This document shows, in pieces, positions 7,923 through 14,779 of a stretch of 16,770 nt of DNA (its first letter is position 1; the number at the start of each line of letters is the position of its first letter). A model generated the notes under the pieces. That model was not told where the DNA came from. It ran no database searches and saw nothing but the letters and a program-made list of their open reading frames with translations. The stretch comes from CAUZSH01 sp963582935. GTDB lineage: Bacteria; Pseudomonadota; Gammaproteobacteria; Francisellales; Francisellaceae. The position numbers and the translations under genes were made by a program. The stretch spans positions 1 through 16,770 of the forward strand of contig CAUZSH010000046.1 in NCBI GenBank assembly GCA_963582935.1, read 5' to 3'.

Positions 7923-8324
7923 TTATGCTTGTGCTAATGTTTTTATTTTATAATCGACCAAGGTTTGACGCACCAAGCGATTCACTACACTCCAACTGGG
8001 CTTCATCGTACAGGTTGTCGTTGCACATTGATATACATGATGTGCACTACAATCCGTCAATGAAATCGGTCCATCGATGGCTTCCACCACATCAGCAATG
8101 GAAAGTTGCTCAGTATTGGCAATAATGGCATAACCACCCTCAACACCACGTGTTCCTTTGAGGATTTCATGTGCTGTGAGTTGCTTTAGAACTTTTCTAA
8201 CTGTTGGCAACTTCAGGCCTGTTTGCACCACTAATTGTGTCGCACTATACGTTATGGAACTATCTTTGATCATTGTCGAAATAATGACAACGGCATAATC
8301 ACCGAGCTTGCTAATCCTAAGCAT
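7923..8324 (-). CDS. Rrf2-family SUF system regulator (IscR-like, Fe-S-binding)
   Basis: Rrf2-family winged-helix transcription factor of the gammaproteobacterial SUF-regulator type. It is expected to sense Fe-S status with its own cluster and to control the operon it heads. Of 133 residues, the winged helix covers about 1-84 (LRISKLGDYAVVI; recognition helix near LKLPTVRKVLKQL at 38-50; wing TRGVEGGYAI at 58-67), and IADVVEAIDGPISLTDC leads to the cluster loop. Three cysteines, C92, C100 and C105, match the IscR trio in kind but with different spacing, and no histidine stands at the IscR fourth-ligand position. The terminal KPSWSVVN segment is typical of the family. It precedes sufB by 20 bp. 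Its promoter overlaps a palindrome, which fits autoregulation. No Shine-Dalgarno is visible before the ATG at 8322-8324. Confidence 0.92.
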   Translation of the reverse strand: MLRISKLGDYAVVIISTMIKDSSITYSATQLVVQTGLKLPTVRKVLKQLTAHEILKGTRGVEGGYAIIANTEQLSIADVVEAIDGPISLTDCSAHHVYQCATTTCTMKPSWSVVNRLVRQTLVDYKIKTLAQA

Positions 8325-8331
8325 TTTAAAT

Positions 8332-8360
8332 GGTACTAATCAGGTGCTATATTGGTGACC
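8332..8360 (+). repeat. Three GGT-N8 direct repeats at 11-bp pitch in the SUF leader
   Basis: GGTACTA at 8332, GGTGCTA at 8343 and GGTGACC at 8354 begin exactly 11 bp apart, one helical turn each, so the GGT faces lie on the same side of the DNA. They cover the regulator's leader from the predicted start to near the ATG and overlap the palindrome. Only seven bases or fewer are shared, so coincidence is possible. Confidence 0.35.
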
Positions 8361-8366
8361 AAGATA
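8348..8366. promoter_or_regulatory. Palindromic operator over the -10/+1 of the SUF promoter
   Basis: The plus strand reads TATATTGGTGACCAAGATA. Its core TTGGT-G-ACCAA (8352-8362) is a perfect 11-bp palindrome, and the flanks TAT/ATA extend the symmetry to 19 bp with one mismatched pair. It covers the -10 hexamer and the predicted start, the usual place for a repressor site. The divergent regulator is the obvious candidate ligand. That link is inference. Confidence 0.55.
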
Positions 8367-8389
8367 CGCTTTTTAACGCACCCTGTCAA
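8361..8389 (-). promoter_or_regulatory. Strong sigma70 promoter for the SUF operon
   Basis: On the minus strand a perfect -35, TTGACA (complement of 8384-8389), is followed after exactly 17 nt by TATCTT (complement of 8361-8366, 5 of 6, counting from the -10 consensus TATAAT as 4-5 matches). Transcription would begin near 8354, about 30 nt before the regulator's ATG. This is the best promoter in the window. Confidence 0.65.
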
Positions 8390-8413
8390 CTGCTGGAATA
8401 AGGGATTTTATTG

Positions 8414-8422
8414 TGCTAAATT
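8414..8422 (+). promoter_or_regulatory. Candidate extended -10 for the usp gene
   Basis: TGCTAAATT at 8414-8422 has the TGn extension followed by TAAATT. A poor -35 (CTGGAA, 8393-8398) sits 18 bp upstream. A start near 8429 would give a leader of about 36 nt with AGGA at 8450-8453 ahead of the ATG at 8465. It would lie back to back with the SUF promoter in the same 140-bp spacer. Confidence 0.3.
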
Positions 8423-8464
8423 GTAGGAAATCAGACAGACGAAACACACAGGAACAACCTAACC

Positions 8465-8881
8465 ATGAGCTATCAACACATTGTGCTTGCCATTGACCTA
8501 TCAAACAACTACGACCACATCGTTAAACGCGCTAAAGAAATTGTGAGTGACACCCATGCAAGACTAAGCATCATTAGCATTATTCCGAATACAGCCATGT
8601 TATCAGGCGTACTTGCCTCAGATGAAGAAGGAAAACTATCTACACATTACCATGAAAGAATGCAAACAATTATCTCGAACCTTGGGGTAATTGTAGAAGA
8701 CACCAACATTACACAAGGTAAGGCAAAATCAGACATTGTAAAATACGCTAAAAGACAGAATGCTGACCTTCTGATCATTGGACATCGTCATGATAACCCA
8801 GTGCATGAATTTTTCTTAGGCTCCACCGCTCACGCAATCCTAAATTCCGCCCCTTGTGATGTCACCATTATTAAAGGCTAG
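8465..8881 (+). CDS. Universal stress protein, UspA family
   Basis: Small cytoplasmic universal stress protein with a Rossmann-like alpha/beta fold. The 138 residues begin YQHIVLAIDLS, with the conserved Asp11 after strand 1. The C-terminal half has ADLLIIGHRHD at 100-110 and FFLGSTAHAILNSAPCDVTI at 117-135. The family's G-x2-G-x9-G-S/T nucleotide motif is incomplete: Gly106 is present and the second Gly is replaced by Asp110 (GHRHD), though GST at 119-121 is kept. In this it resembles the E. coli UspA class, which does not bind ATP tightly. Its physiological role cannot be read from the sequence. It is divergent from the SUF operon and faces slt tail to tail across 17 bp. Confidence 0.9.
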   Translation: MSYQHIVLAIDLSNNYDHIVKRAKEIVSDTHARLSIISIIPNTAMLSGVLASDEEGKLSTHYHERMQTIISNLGVIVEDTNITQGKAKSDIVKYAKRQNADLLIIGHRHDNPVHEFFLGSTAHAILNSAPCDVTIIKG

Positions 8882-8898
8882 TCCACTCAAATAGACAA

Positions 8899-10833
8899 TT
8901 ATGAAGATTTTGGACTAACTGGCGTTAACGTCTTACTCAAATGAAAATTTGCATTCTTCAAATGGATAATTTCATAGACTACCATATTTGAAAGCACGTG
9001 CCGCAAATAGGTGCGTGTCTCCTCAAATGGCACCGTTTCAATCCAGTCCGTTGCCCGCATCGTAACATGGTTTGGTAGCCACTTTGCCACATTACCTTGC
9101 CCCGCATTATAAGATGCGGTTGCTAACGCGATATTTCCATCAAACAAATTACTAATAAAATTCAGATTGGCAATACCGATATTAATGTTCGTATCTGCAT
9201 CATATAAGGACACGGGTCCTTTATAGGGGATTTTATAACGCCCCGCAATAAACTTGGCAGTAGGAGGCATCACCTGCATTAGCCCCATTGCCCCTACATA
9301 AGACTCCGCTCTGAGGTTAAAATGGCTTTCTTGGCGCATCAATGCCCACACCCAAGCAGGTTGAACTTGATACTTCTTGGCAATAGCTTCCACTTCAGTT
9401 TTATAAACTACGGGATAATAACCTTTTAAATTCTGATTACCGTAGCCTGAGCGTCCATAGGCATAGATTGCCATATCAGGATAGCCCCACTTAGTTGCAA
9501 TTTGAGCAGCCGCCAAGGACTCCATACCACTAAAGCCTAACAACTCTGTTCGCCAAACTCGATACGCCAACTGATATTGACCAATTGCATCCAGTTCTTT
9601 CACCTGCTCAATGCCTTGCACTTCTTCAACCTCTTTAAATAATGCCTCCGTTACCAGCTTAGATTTATCACGCAAAGCATAAGGCACATCTAATTCATCT
9701 GCCGACAGATAACTATAGTAGGAATTAGACTTTGCTAATTTTTCATAGATGGGTTTTGCTTTTGTAGGCTGCTTTGTTGCATCATAAGCTCGAGCCAGCC
9801 AGTACTGCCACTCATTGTCATCTTTTAACTTCCTTGGCATATTTTGTAACGTTGTTAATAAGTAAGTCCAATTTGAAAAACGAATGGACATTCTTGCTCG
9901 CCACTGCCACAACAAATTCGAGGTTTCGGCTCTCGGCACTCTCGCATACCAACTAAAAGCTCGCGTATCATAATTTCTGGAAAGCTGAATCGCAATATCA
10001 CCCTCAATCAAGGCAATTGTCTTTTTAGAAAGAATTTTCTTTTGTGCAAATTTTTGCCAAAATTGCATGGCACTTGATAAAGATTTATTTGAGTATAATT
10101 TCATCACAGCAATAGCAACTTGGTCAAAATGCGTATTGTCTTTTTCTTTTGAGACAAAGGTTCCAAAATGGGCTTCAGGATTGCTACGCGCTTTTATCCA
10201 AAGCTGTACAAAAACCTGATCTGACTTAGGGAGTGTTTGAGACAAGTAGGAAGCAAGACTCGTTCCCCCCACTGACATTGCTAAAGAAATGCGCTTCCAT
10301 CGCATCGCACCAGTATCATAAGCACTACCTTCCCACTTTTTCACCATAAAGTTACAACTATCTGGAAGTGAGCCACCTGCAAGCCAAGTGTTTGTAAACC
10401 CCTTCAAAGCTAACGTTTTATGACCTGTTTCATATTTTGCTTGCCAATACCAACAACGCTGTGTCACTGAATTTCCACGTTGATATAGCTTTGCGTATTG
10501 CGCCCATTCTTCCTTTTCACCTAGATAATCCAGCCATTGAGCACTTAACTGTTTTACCCAATAGCTTCCTTTATTTTTATCTAAATAGCTTTCTATTGTC
10601 GCTACTTTAAAATCTGAAAAATCTTGTGAGATCTCAAGATATTGAAGATAAGGATATAAGGAGTAATTTTTTAGCTTCGCTTTTAAACGATAATATTGCC
10701 CCATATCCTTAGACTGTAATGCCTTTTCAGCTTGTAAAAAAGTATTTTGTTGAACCGTTAATGAGAATCCAAGTATTGGTGTCAACAAAAATAGCGCCAC
10801 AGTGACACAGGAGAGTATCTTGTTAATTTGCAT
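8899..10833 (-). CDS. slt: Soluble lytic murein transglycosylase (Slt70 type)
   Basis: Periplasmic Slt family 1A lytic transglycosylase, which cleaves MurNAc-GlcNAc bonds to give 1,6-anhydroMurNAc ends during wall turnover. Its 644 residues match Slt70. Residues 1-24 look like a Sec signal (Lys5, hydrophobic 9-22). Then comes a long alpha-superhelical U-domain of about 400 residues and the linker. The catalytic domain starts near 485. The active-site motif ALMRQESHF gives catalytic Glu502. GAMGLMQVMPPTA at 514-526 and ASYNAGQGNV at 573-582 are the conserved substrate-groove motifs. All catalytic elements are intact. No Shine-Dalgarno is evident before the ATG. Unlike in many enterics, no trpR follows the gene; the convergent usp gene does. 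Confidence 0.95.
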   Translation of the reverse strand: MQINKILSCVTVALFLLTPILGFSLTVQQNTFLQAEKALQSKDMGQYYRLKAKLKNYSLYPYLQYLEISQDFSDFKVATIESYLDKNKGSYWVKQLSAQWLDYLGEKEEWAQYAKLYQRGNSVTQRCWYWQAKYETGHKTLALKGFTNTWLAGGSLPDSCNFMVKKWEGSAYDTGAMRWKRISLAMSVGGTSLASYLSQTLPKSDQVFVQLWIKARSNPEAHFGTFVSKEKDNTHFDQVAIAVMKLYSNKSLSSAMQFWQKFAQKKILSKKTIALIEGDIAIQLSRNYDTRAFSWYARVPRAETSNLLWQWRARMSIRFSNWTYLLTTLQNMPRKLKDDNEWQYWLARAYDATKQPTKAKPIYEKLAKSNSYYSYLSADELDVPYALRDKSKLVTEALFKEVEEVQGIEQVKELDAIGQYQLAYRVWRTELLGFSGMESLAAAQIATKWGYPDMAIYAYGRSGYGNQNLKGYYPVVYKTEVEAIAKKYQVQPAWVWALMRQESHFNLRAESYVGAMGLMQVMPPTAKFIAGRYKIPYKGPVSLYDADTNINIGIANLNFISNLFDGNIALATASYNAGQGNVAKWLPNHVTMRATDWIETVPFEETRTYLRHVLSNMVVYEIIHLKNANFHLSKTLTPVSPKSS

Positions 10834-10951
10834 AGAGTAGAGTGATAAACTGTAGTTTGCTCTAAGCTAAAGTAAATCTATGCCAAATAGCAAATAGGTT
10901 AGCCAATTATTTCAGCATTAAAAGATGATTTATAGCAGAACTACTGGTGAA

Positions 10952-12385
10952 TTACGCTTCAACTGAATCTGCTTTTTTCTTCATTAAGAAGGTAATTGCA
11001 AGCCATAAGCACGCGATAACAAGGGCAGCAATAGAGATATTCCAAAAAAGATTTTTATATAGTGTTGCTTGAGCAATTAACGACTGGTTTGCGCCATCTG
11101 AAAAGCTTGAGAAGTCAGCCAATTTCGCTGCTAAGAAGCTTGCCACACTACCCGTAAACAACATATAAGCCGCTGCAATAAACCCGGTATTCTTGCTTTT
11201 GATCGCCGTGATCTTAGACAATGCAAGCGGGTCAATAAATAGCTCAGCCACACCCAATGCGAACAGTCCCATAATCACCCATATTGGAGAGCTGATACCA
11301 TCAACTGTCGCCATTTTAGCGCCCAAAAAGAAAAGCACAAATGAAATCATTAGCAGTAGCAATCCTAAACCAAATTTAAGCATTTCTGTAAACTCAGTAC
11401 TATTTTTCATTCTGGCAAATATCCATGCAACAATTGCACCACCCACCAAGATTGAGAAAGAATTAATTGAGCTAAATACGGAGGCAGGAACTATAACCCC
11501 CATCATATATGTGTTTACATTTCTCTCAATAAACATCACGACAGAGCTTCCCATTTGCTCGTCAAAAGCCCAAAAGGAAATTCCGAAAAGCATTAACAAG
11601 AAAACAAGGTTTAGACTCTTACGCTCTTTTGCACCACTTTGCATCCATATGAAAAATAATGCGATTGCCGTACAAGCTACCGCAATGGAAATGATGTAAC
11701 CCACTAACATATAATCAAGCATCAAATACGCAAAGACAATAATGGCCGCTACAAGTATAGAAACCACCGAATTTCTTACAGATGAATTTTTAATTAAAAA
11801 CTCTTGTCCTTCCACTTCAGGAATGTGCTTACTACCCATCATAAAAATAACAAAGCCAACCAACATTCCGATCCCTGCTAAAGAGAAACCAGCATGCCAA
11901 CCATAATAATGCGCAACAAAACCAACCGCAATCGGTGCAACAAGTCCACCAATATTACCACCGAGATAAAGCAAAACGAAGCCTGCATCACGCTTGGTAT
12001 CATGCTCGCTATATAAGTTACCCAACACACAGGACATATTACTTTTAAAGAAGCCATATCCACAGATAATAAATGCCATCGCATAGAATAAGGCATTATC
12101 GCCACCCAAGCCCAGTAGCAGGTGGCCACAAACCATCAATAATGCACCCATCATCACCGCATTTTTAAAACCAAATAACTTATCTGCAATCAAACCACCA
12201 AACAAGGGTGTTAAATAAACCAAAGCGGTATAAGAACCATAAATAGCAAAAGCACCTTCATCCGAAAGCAACATATGCTGTGTAAGATATAAAACCAGAA
12301 TCGCACGCATTCCGTAATAACTAAAATACTCCCACATATATAGGGAAATAAGATACCATAATCCTTTTGGGTGTGACTTTTGCAT
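10952..12385 (-). CDS. POT/PTR-family oligopeptide transporter with altered ExxER motif
   Basis: Inner-membrane major-facilitator protein of the proton-dependent oligopeptide transporter family, expected to import di- and tripeptides. The 477 residues have about 12-14 hydrophobic segments. Family motifs include FSYYGMRAILVLYL at 21-34, GYGFFKSNMS at 109-118 with the conserved Lys114, DAGFVLLYLGGNIG at 133-146, and FWAFDEQMGSSV at 271-282. The TM1 proton-coupling motif ExxER is changed: Tyr16 stands for the first Glu, Glu19 is kept and Tyr20 replaces Arg. An in-frame ATG 33 bp upstream exists at 12416-12418, but AGGAAGA (complement of 12391-12397) lies 5 nt before the ATG at 12383-12385. The shorter start also gives a normal POT N-terminus. 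The gene stands alone between slt and pssA. Transported substrate is not known. Confidence 0.9.
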   Translation of the reverse strand: MQKSHPKGLWYLISLYMWEYFSYYGMRAILVLYLTQHMLLSDEGAFAIYGSYTALVYLTPLFGGLIADKLFGFKNAVMMGALLMVCGHLLLGLGGDNALFYAMAFIICGYGFFKSNMSCVLGNLYSEHDTKRDAGFVLLYLGGNIGGLVAPIAVGFVAHYYGWHAGFSLAGIGMLVGFVIFMMGSKHIPEVEGQEFLIKNSSVRNSVVSILVAAIIVFAYLMLDYMLVGYIISIAVACTAIALFFIWMQSGAKERKSLNLVFLLMLFGISFWAFDEQMGSSVVMFIERNVNTYMMGVIVPASVFSSINSFSILVGGAIVAWIFARMKNSTEFTEMLKFGLGLLLLMISFVLFFLGAKMATVDGISSPIWVIMGLFALGVAELFIDPLALSKITAIKSKNTGFIAAAYMLFTGSVASFLAAKLADFSSFSDGANQSLIAQATLYKNLFWNISIAALVIACLWLAITFLMKKKADSVEA

Positions 12386-12390
12386 ACAAT

Positions 12391-12397
12391 TCTTCCT
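12391..12397 (-). promoter_or_regulatory. Shine-Dalgarno that fixes the POT gene start
   Basis: AGGAAGA on the minus strand sits 5 nt before the ATG at 12383-12385. It falls inside the coding frame of the longer alternative (ATG at 12416-12418), which itself has no purine-rich site upstream, so the shorter protein is preferred. Confidence 0.7.
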
Positions 12398-12505
12398 TAA
12401 ATGTAAAAATAATGCCATTAGCGACTAGCAATAGTACACAACAACCCATATTTTTAAAAGGTTTATTTTTTATTTCTAAAAAAACAATCCTTCATAGAAT
12501 AAAAC

Positions 12506-12522
12506 CAATACTCGGAATATTG
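12506..12522. promoter_or_regulatory. 17-bp imperfect palindrome upstream of the POT gene
   Basis: The plus strand reads CAATACTCGGAATATTG: seven of eight pairs are symmetric about the central G. It lies about 120 bp upstream of the POT start codon and about 120 bp after the pssA stop. It could be a regulator site for the transporter, or a short hairpin (followed on the minus strand by GTTTTATT) acting as a weak terminator for pssA. The remaining 12419-12638 spacer is AT-rich and holds no gene that I can support. Confidence 0.25.
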
Positions 12523-12638
12523 ACATTTAATTAAGGATATCCCCGCACTTAATGAATAAAAACTCAAATAATTGTCTTGTTTGAAAGGAATGATATTCGA
12601 AAATAAATAGAAGTAAGTCGTTTTACAAACAAATGGGA

Positions 12639-13409
12639 TTAAACTTCACCTTCTTCAATTATTGGCCCTTCTTCGTCCTGCGATTTCCCCATCACTTTAC
12701 AATAAACCAATGCCGCGGGTCCTGACAAGGCATACAAGAAAAATACGATAAACAGCACATAAGCAGGACTCAGTGCGATGAACGCAATCACCAAGACAAC
12801 CACGAACATCGAGGTAAAGCCTTTACTTCCTTTTAAATCATAGTCTTTAAAACTGCGGTATTTTACATTACTGACCATCATTAGCGCTAAGAAGAAGGTT
12901 AATATCGCAATAAAGATAGCGGCTGCCAGACTTGTTGCGCCTTCAGAGCCTGCAACCCAAACGAGCCCCGCTATTACAGCGGCCGCGGATGGGCAAGGCA
13001 AACCATAAAAATATCGTTTACTACTTGAAGCAGGAGAAGAATTAAACCTCGCTAAGCGTAAACCACAACTTGCCACAAAAATAAATGCTACCAACCAACC
13101 GAATTGGTTCAGGCTACTGAGCGACCATAAGTAAACAACAAGACCTGGGCACACACCAAAGGAAACAATGTCTGCTAAGCTATCATATTCTGCCCCAAAA
13201 GCGCTTTGTGTATTTGTCATCCGTGCGACTCGACCATCTAGCGAGTCCAAGAGTGCTGACACAAAAATAGCGATCGCGGCAATCTCGAAATTTGAATTGA
13301 TTGCCGCAATCAAAGCATAGAACGCCGCAAATAGTGCGCCTGTTGTAAACAAGTTTGGCAGGACATACATCCCTTTATTCTTGTTTGCTTTTGATTTCTC
13401 TGTTTCCAC
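12639..13409 (-). CDS. pssA: CDP-diacylglycerol-serine O-phosphatidyltransferase, type II
   Basis: Membrane-bound phosphatidylserine synthase: CDP-diacylglycerol plus L-serine gives phosphatidylserine and CMP, the precursor of phosphatidylethanolamine. The 256 residues carry the CDP-alcohol phosphotransferase signature D-G-x2-A-R-x8-G-x3-D-x3-D as Asp58, Gly59, Ala62, Arg63, Gly72, Asp76 and Asp80, with Asp55 completing the metal site. About six to eight hydrophobic segments surround it. This is the Bacillus/eukaryote-like type II enzyme, not the phospholipase D-like type I PssA of E. coli. The initiator is GTG (13407-13409). It lies 9 bp after the aroH stop, whose TAG is part of the pssA Shine-Dalgarno, so coupling is likely. 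The N-terminus is charged and cytoplasmic (KSKANKNKG). Phosphatidylglycerophosphate synthase is a less likely alternative. Confidence 0.9.
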   Translation of the reverse strand: METEKSKANKNKGMYVLPNLFTTGALFAAFYALIAAINSNFEIAAIAIFVSALLDSLDGRVARMTNTQSAFGAEYDSLADIVSFGVCPGLVVYLWSLSSLNQFGWLVAFIFVASCGLRLARFNSSPASSSKRYFYGLPCPSAAAVIAGLVWVAGSEGATSLAAAIFIAILTFFLALMMVSNVKYRSFKDYDLKGSKGFTSMFVVVLVIAFIALSPAYVLFIVFFLYALSGPAALVYCKVMGKSQDEEGPIIEEGEV

Positions 13410-13415
13410 GATGAT

Positions 13416-13421
13416 CTCCTA
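13416..13421 (-). promoter_or_regulatory. Shine-Dalgarno of pssA fused with the aroH stop codon
   Basis: On the minus strand TAGGAG contains both the aroH TAG stop and the AGGAG ribosome site, 6 nt before the GTG start of pssA. The ribosome terminating on aroH stands on the pssA initiation site, which supports translational coupling and the choice of GTG. Confidence 0.75.
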
Positions 13422-13778
13422 TTTTAGTAAATCTGGGCGCAATACTTGAGCGCCTTCTAAATACACATGCTTAATACTAGCTTGAGTTTGCTCAGTATTC
13501 CAATGCATTAAAATTCTAATACACATTTTTAAAGCATTTTGCTTATTCATTTCCTGAAAGTTCAACAGCGGAACCTCTTTCCAACCAAGCTCTCTCACAG
13601 CAACAGCAGGAAATTCAGAGTATATATCAGGTGTTACACTAAACATCACACTCGCAAGATCTTCAATCTCAGCACTGTTGTCATTTAACATCTTGGCAAC
13701 AAGCACCTTTGTTGCCTGCTTCACTGCTTCTGGCGTATCTTTCATAACGGTAGTCGCGCCACGTATTCCCCGAACCAT
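13419..13778 (-). CDS. aroH: Monofunctional chorismate mutase, AroH class
   Basis: Chorismate mutase converts chorismate to prephenate, the branch step to phenylalanine and tyrosine. The 119 residues are of the trimeric AroH (Bacillus subtilis) class, not the all-helical AroQ class typical of gammaproteobacteria. The start MVRGIRGATTV, the middle FPAVAVRELGW and the end HVYLEGAQVLRPDL parallel the Bacillus enzyme along its length. Active-site residues by alignment: Arg6 (R7), Phe56 (F57), Arg62 (R63), Glu76 (E78), Arg88 (R90), Tyr106 (Y108) and Arg114 (R116). All are kept; Cys75 is replaced by Asn73. The protein should be active. It lies 38 bp after ispH and 9 bp before pssA in one transcript. 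No pheA or tyrA is near. Acquisition from another phylum is possible but not shown. Confidence 0.93.
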   Translation of the reverse strand: MVRGIRGATTVMKDTPEAVKQATKVLVAKMLNDNSAEIEDLASVMFSVTPDIYSEFPAVAVRELGWKEVPLLNFQEMNKQNALKMCIRILMHWNTEQTQASIKHVYLEGAQVLRPDLLK

Positions 13779-13816
13779 ACTATAATCTCGTTAAGTCTTT
13801 GTTTAATATCTAAAGT

Positions 13817-14779
13817 CTATCTCAACAAGTTAGATTTGAATAGGTGCGATTTTAATAATTTTGGTAAGGGAAAGCTCACTTCTTCTTGAATGCCATCTAA
13901 TATTTCAATTTCATCACAATCAAAGTTTTTTTGTAATTGACTGATCACCTGGTTTACAAGTTCCTCTGGTGCCGACGCACCTGCAGTTAAGCCAATTGCC
14001 CTTGCATTTTCAAACCATGCTGAACTTATGTCTTCCGGTCCATCTATTAAATAAGATCTCGTGCCACATTTTTCAGCCAATTCACGCAAACGATTTGAAT
14101 TTGAACTATTGACAGAGCCCACCACCAAAACAATATCCACTTGAGCTGCCAGTTCCTGCACAGCATTTTGGCGGTTTTGAGTCGCATAACAAATGTCTTC
14201 TTTTTTAGGTGCTCCAATACTTGGATATTTTATTCTTAACGCTATGATAATCTCTTTGGTTTCATCCATGGACAAAGTAGTTTGTGTGACAAAAGTAAGG
14301 TTTTCAGGGTTTTCCAGCTGTAACGTTTCAACGTCTTCAACAGTTTCCACTAAATGGATTTGACCTTTTGGATTCAGATATTGTCCAAGCGTTCCCTCCA
14401 CTTCAGGGTGCCCCTTATGCCCAATTAGAATGCATTCTTTGGCTTGTTCAGAGGCTCTCTTTACTTGAATATGAACCTTAGTCACCAAAGGGCACGTTGC
14501 ATCAAAAACTTTTAGTCCTCGCTTTTCAGCTTCAACTTTAACAGATTGAGAAACGCCATGCGCACTAAAAATAACGGTTTCATCATCTGGCACGTCATCT
14601 AGTTCATCCACAAAAATAGCGCCTTTTTGCTTCAGCTGATTGACAACAAAGCGGTTATGCACCACCTCATGCCGCACATAGATATCTTTGCCTTCCAGTC
14701 TAAGCACCTGTTCAACCACGTCAACTGCACGGCTAACGCCCGCACAAAAGCCTCTTGGCTGTGCTAATATGATTTTCAC
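13817..14779 (-). CDS. ispH: 4-hydroxy-3-methylbut-2-enyl diphosphate reductase IspH
   Basis: IspH (LytB) is the last enzyme of the MEP isoprenoid pathway. It reduces HMBPP to IPP and DMAPP with a 4Fe-4S cluster in the cytoplasm. I place the start at the GTG at 14777-14779, giving 320 residues. Cluster ligands then fall at Cys12, Cys96 and Cys197 and the proton-donor Glu at 126, the same numbers as in E. coli. The start overlaps the fkpB TGA as GTGA, and AGGTGG (complement of 14785-14790) lies 5 nt upstream. An in-frame GTG at 14786-14788 would add three residues without a ribosome site. Motifs include PRGFCAGV, RHEVVHNRFVV, DATCPLVTKVH, GHPEVEG, CYATQNRQ and SVNSSNSNRL. Its Fe-S need ties it functionally to the SUF operon in this window. 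Confidence 0.97.
   Translation of the reverse strand: MKIILAQPRGFCAGVSRAVDVVEQVLRLEGKDIYVRHEVVHNRFVVNQLKQKGAIFVDELDDVPDDETVIFSAHGVSQSVKVEAEKRGLKVFDATCPLVTKVHIQVKRASEQAKECILIGHKGHPEVEGTLGQYLNPKGQIHLVETVEDVETLQLENPENLTFVTQTTLSMDETKEIIIALRIKYPSIGAPKKEDICYATQNRQNAVQELAAQVDIVLVVGSVNSSNSNRLRELAEKCGTRSYLIDGPEDISSAWFENARAIGLTAGASAPEELVNQVISQLQKNFDCDEIEILDGIQEEVSFPLPKLLKSHLFKSNLLR

Noticed and set aside
7793..8125. 110-codon forward frame spanning the sufB-regulator junction
   Set aside because: It is antisense to two genes with firm family identity and does not resemble any domain.
8879..8917. Inverted repeat TAGTCCA / TGGACTA between usp and slt as a terminator
   Set aside because: The arms are 7 bp with a 25-nt loop, they overlap stop codons and coding sequence, and no U-run follows. 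It is too weak to call.
11193..11699. 168-codon open frame opposite the POT gene
   Set aside because: It lies wholly antisense to well-defined membrane segments. Its low-complexity Ile/Ser/Asn content is typical of a complement of hydrophobic coding DNA.
11878..12129. 83-codon minus-strand frame within the POT gene
   Set aside because: It is an out-of-frame shadow of the transporter on the same strand. The POT frame carries the family motifs across this stretch.
12530..12553. ATTAAG / CTTAAT stem with GGATATCC inside, as a pssA terminator or RNA element
   Set aside because: It has only 6 A/T-rich pairs and no U-tract, and no riboswitch-like conserved core is seen.
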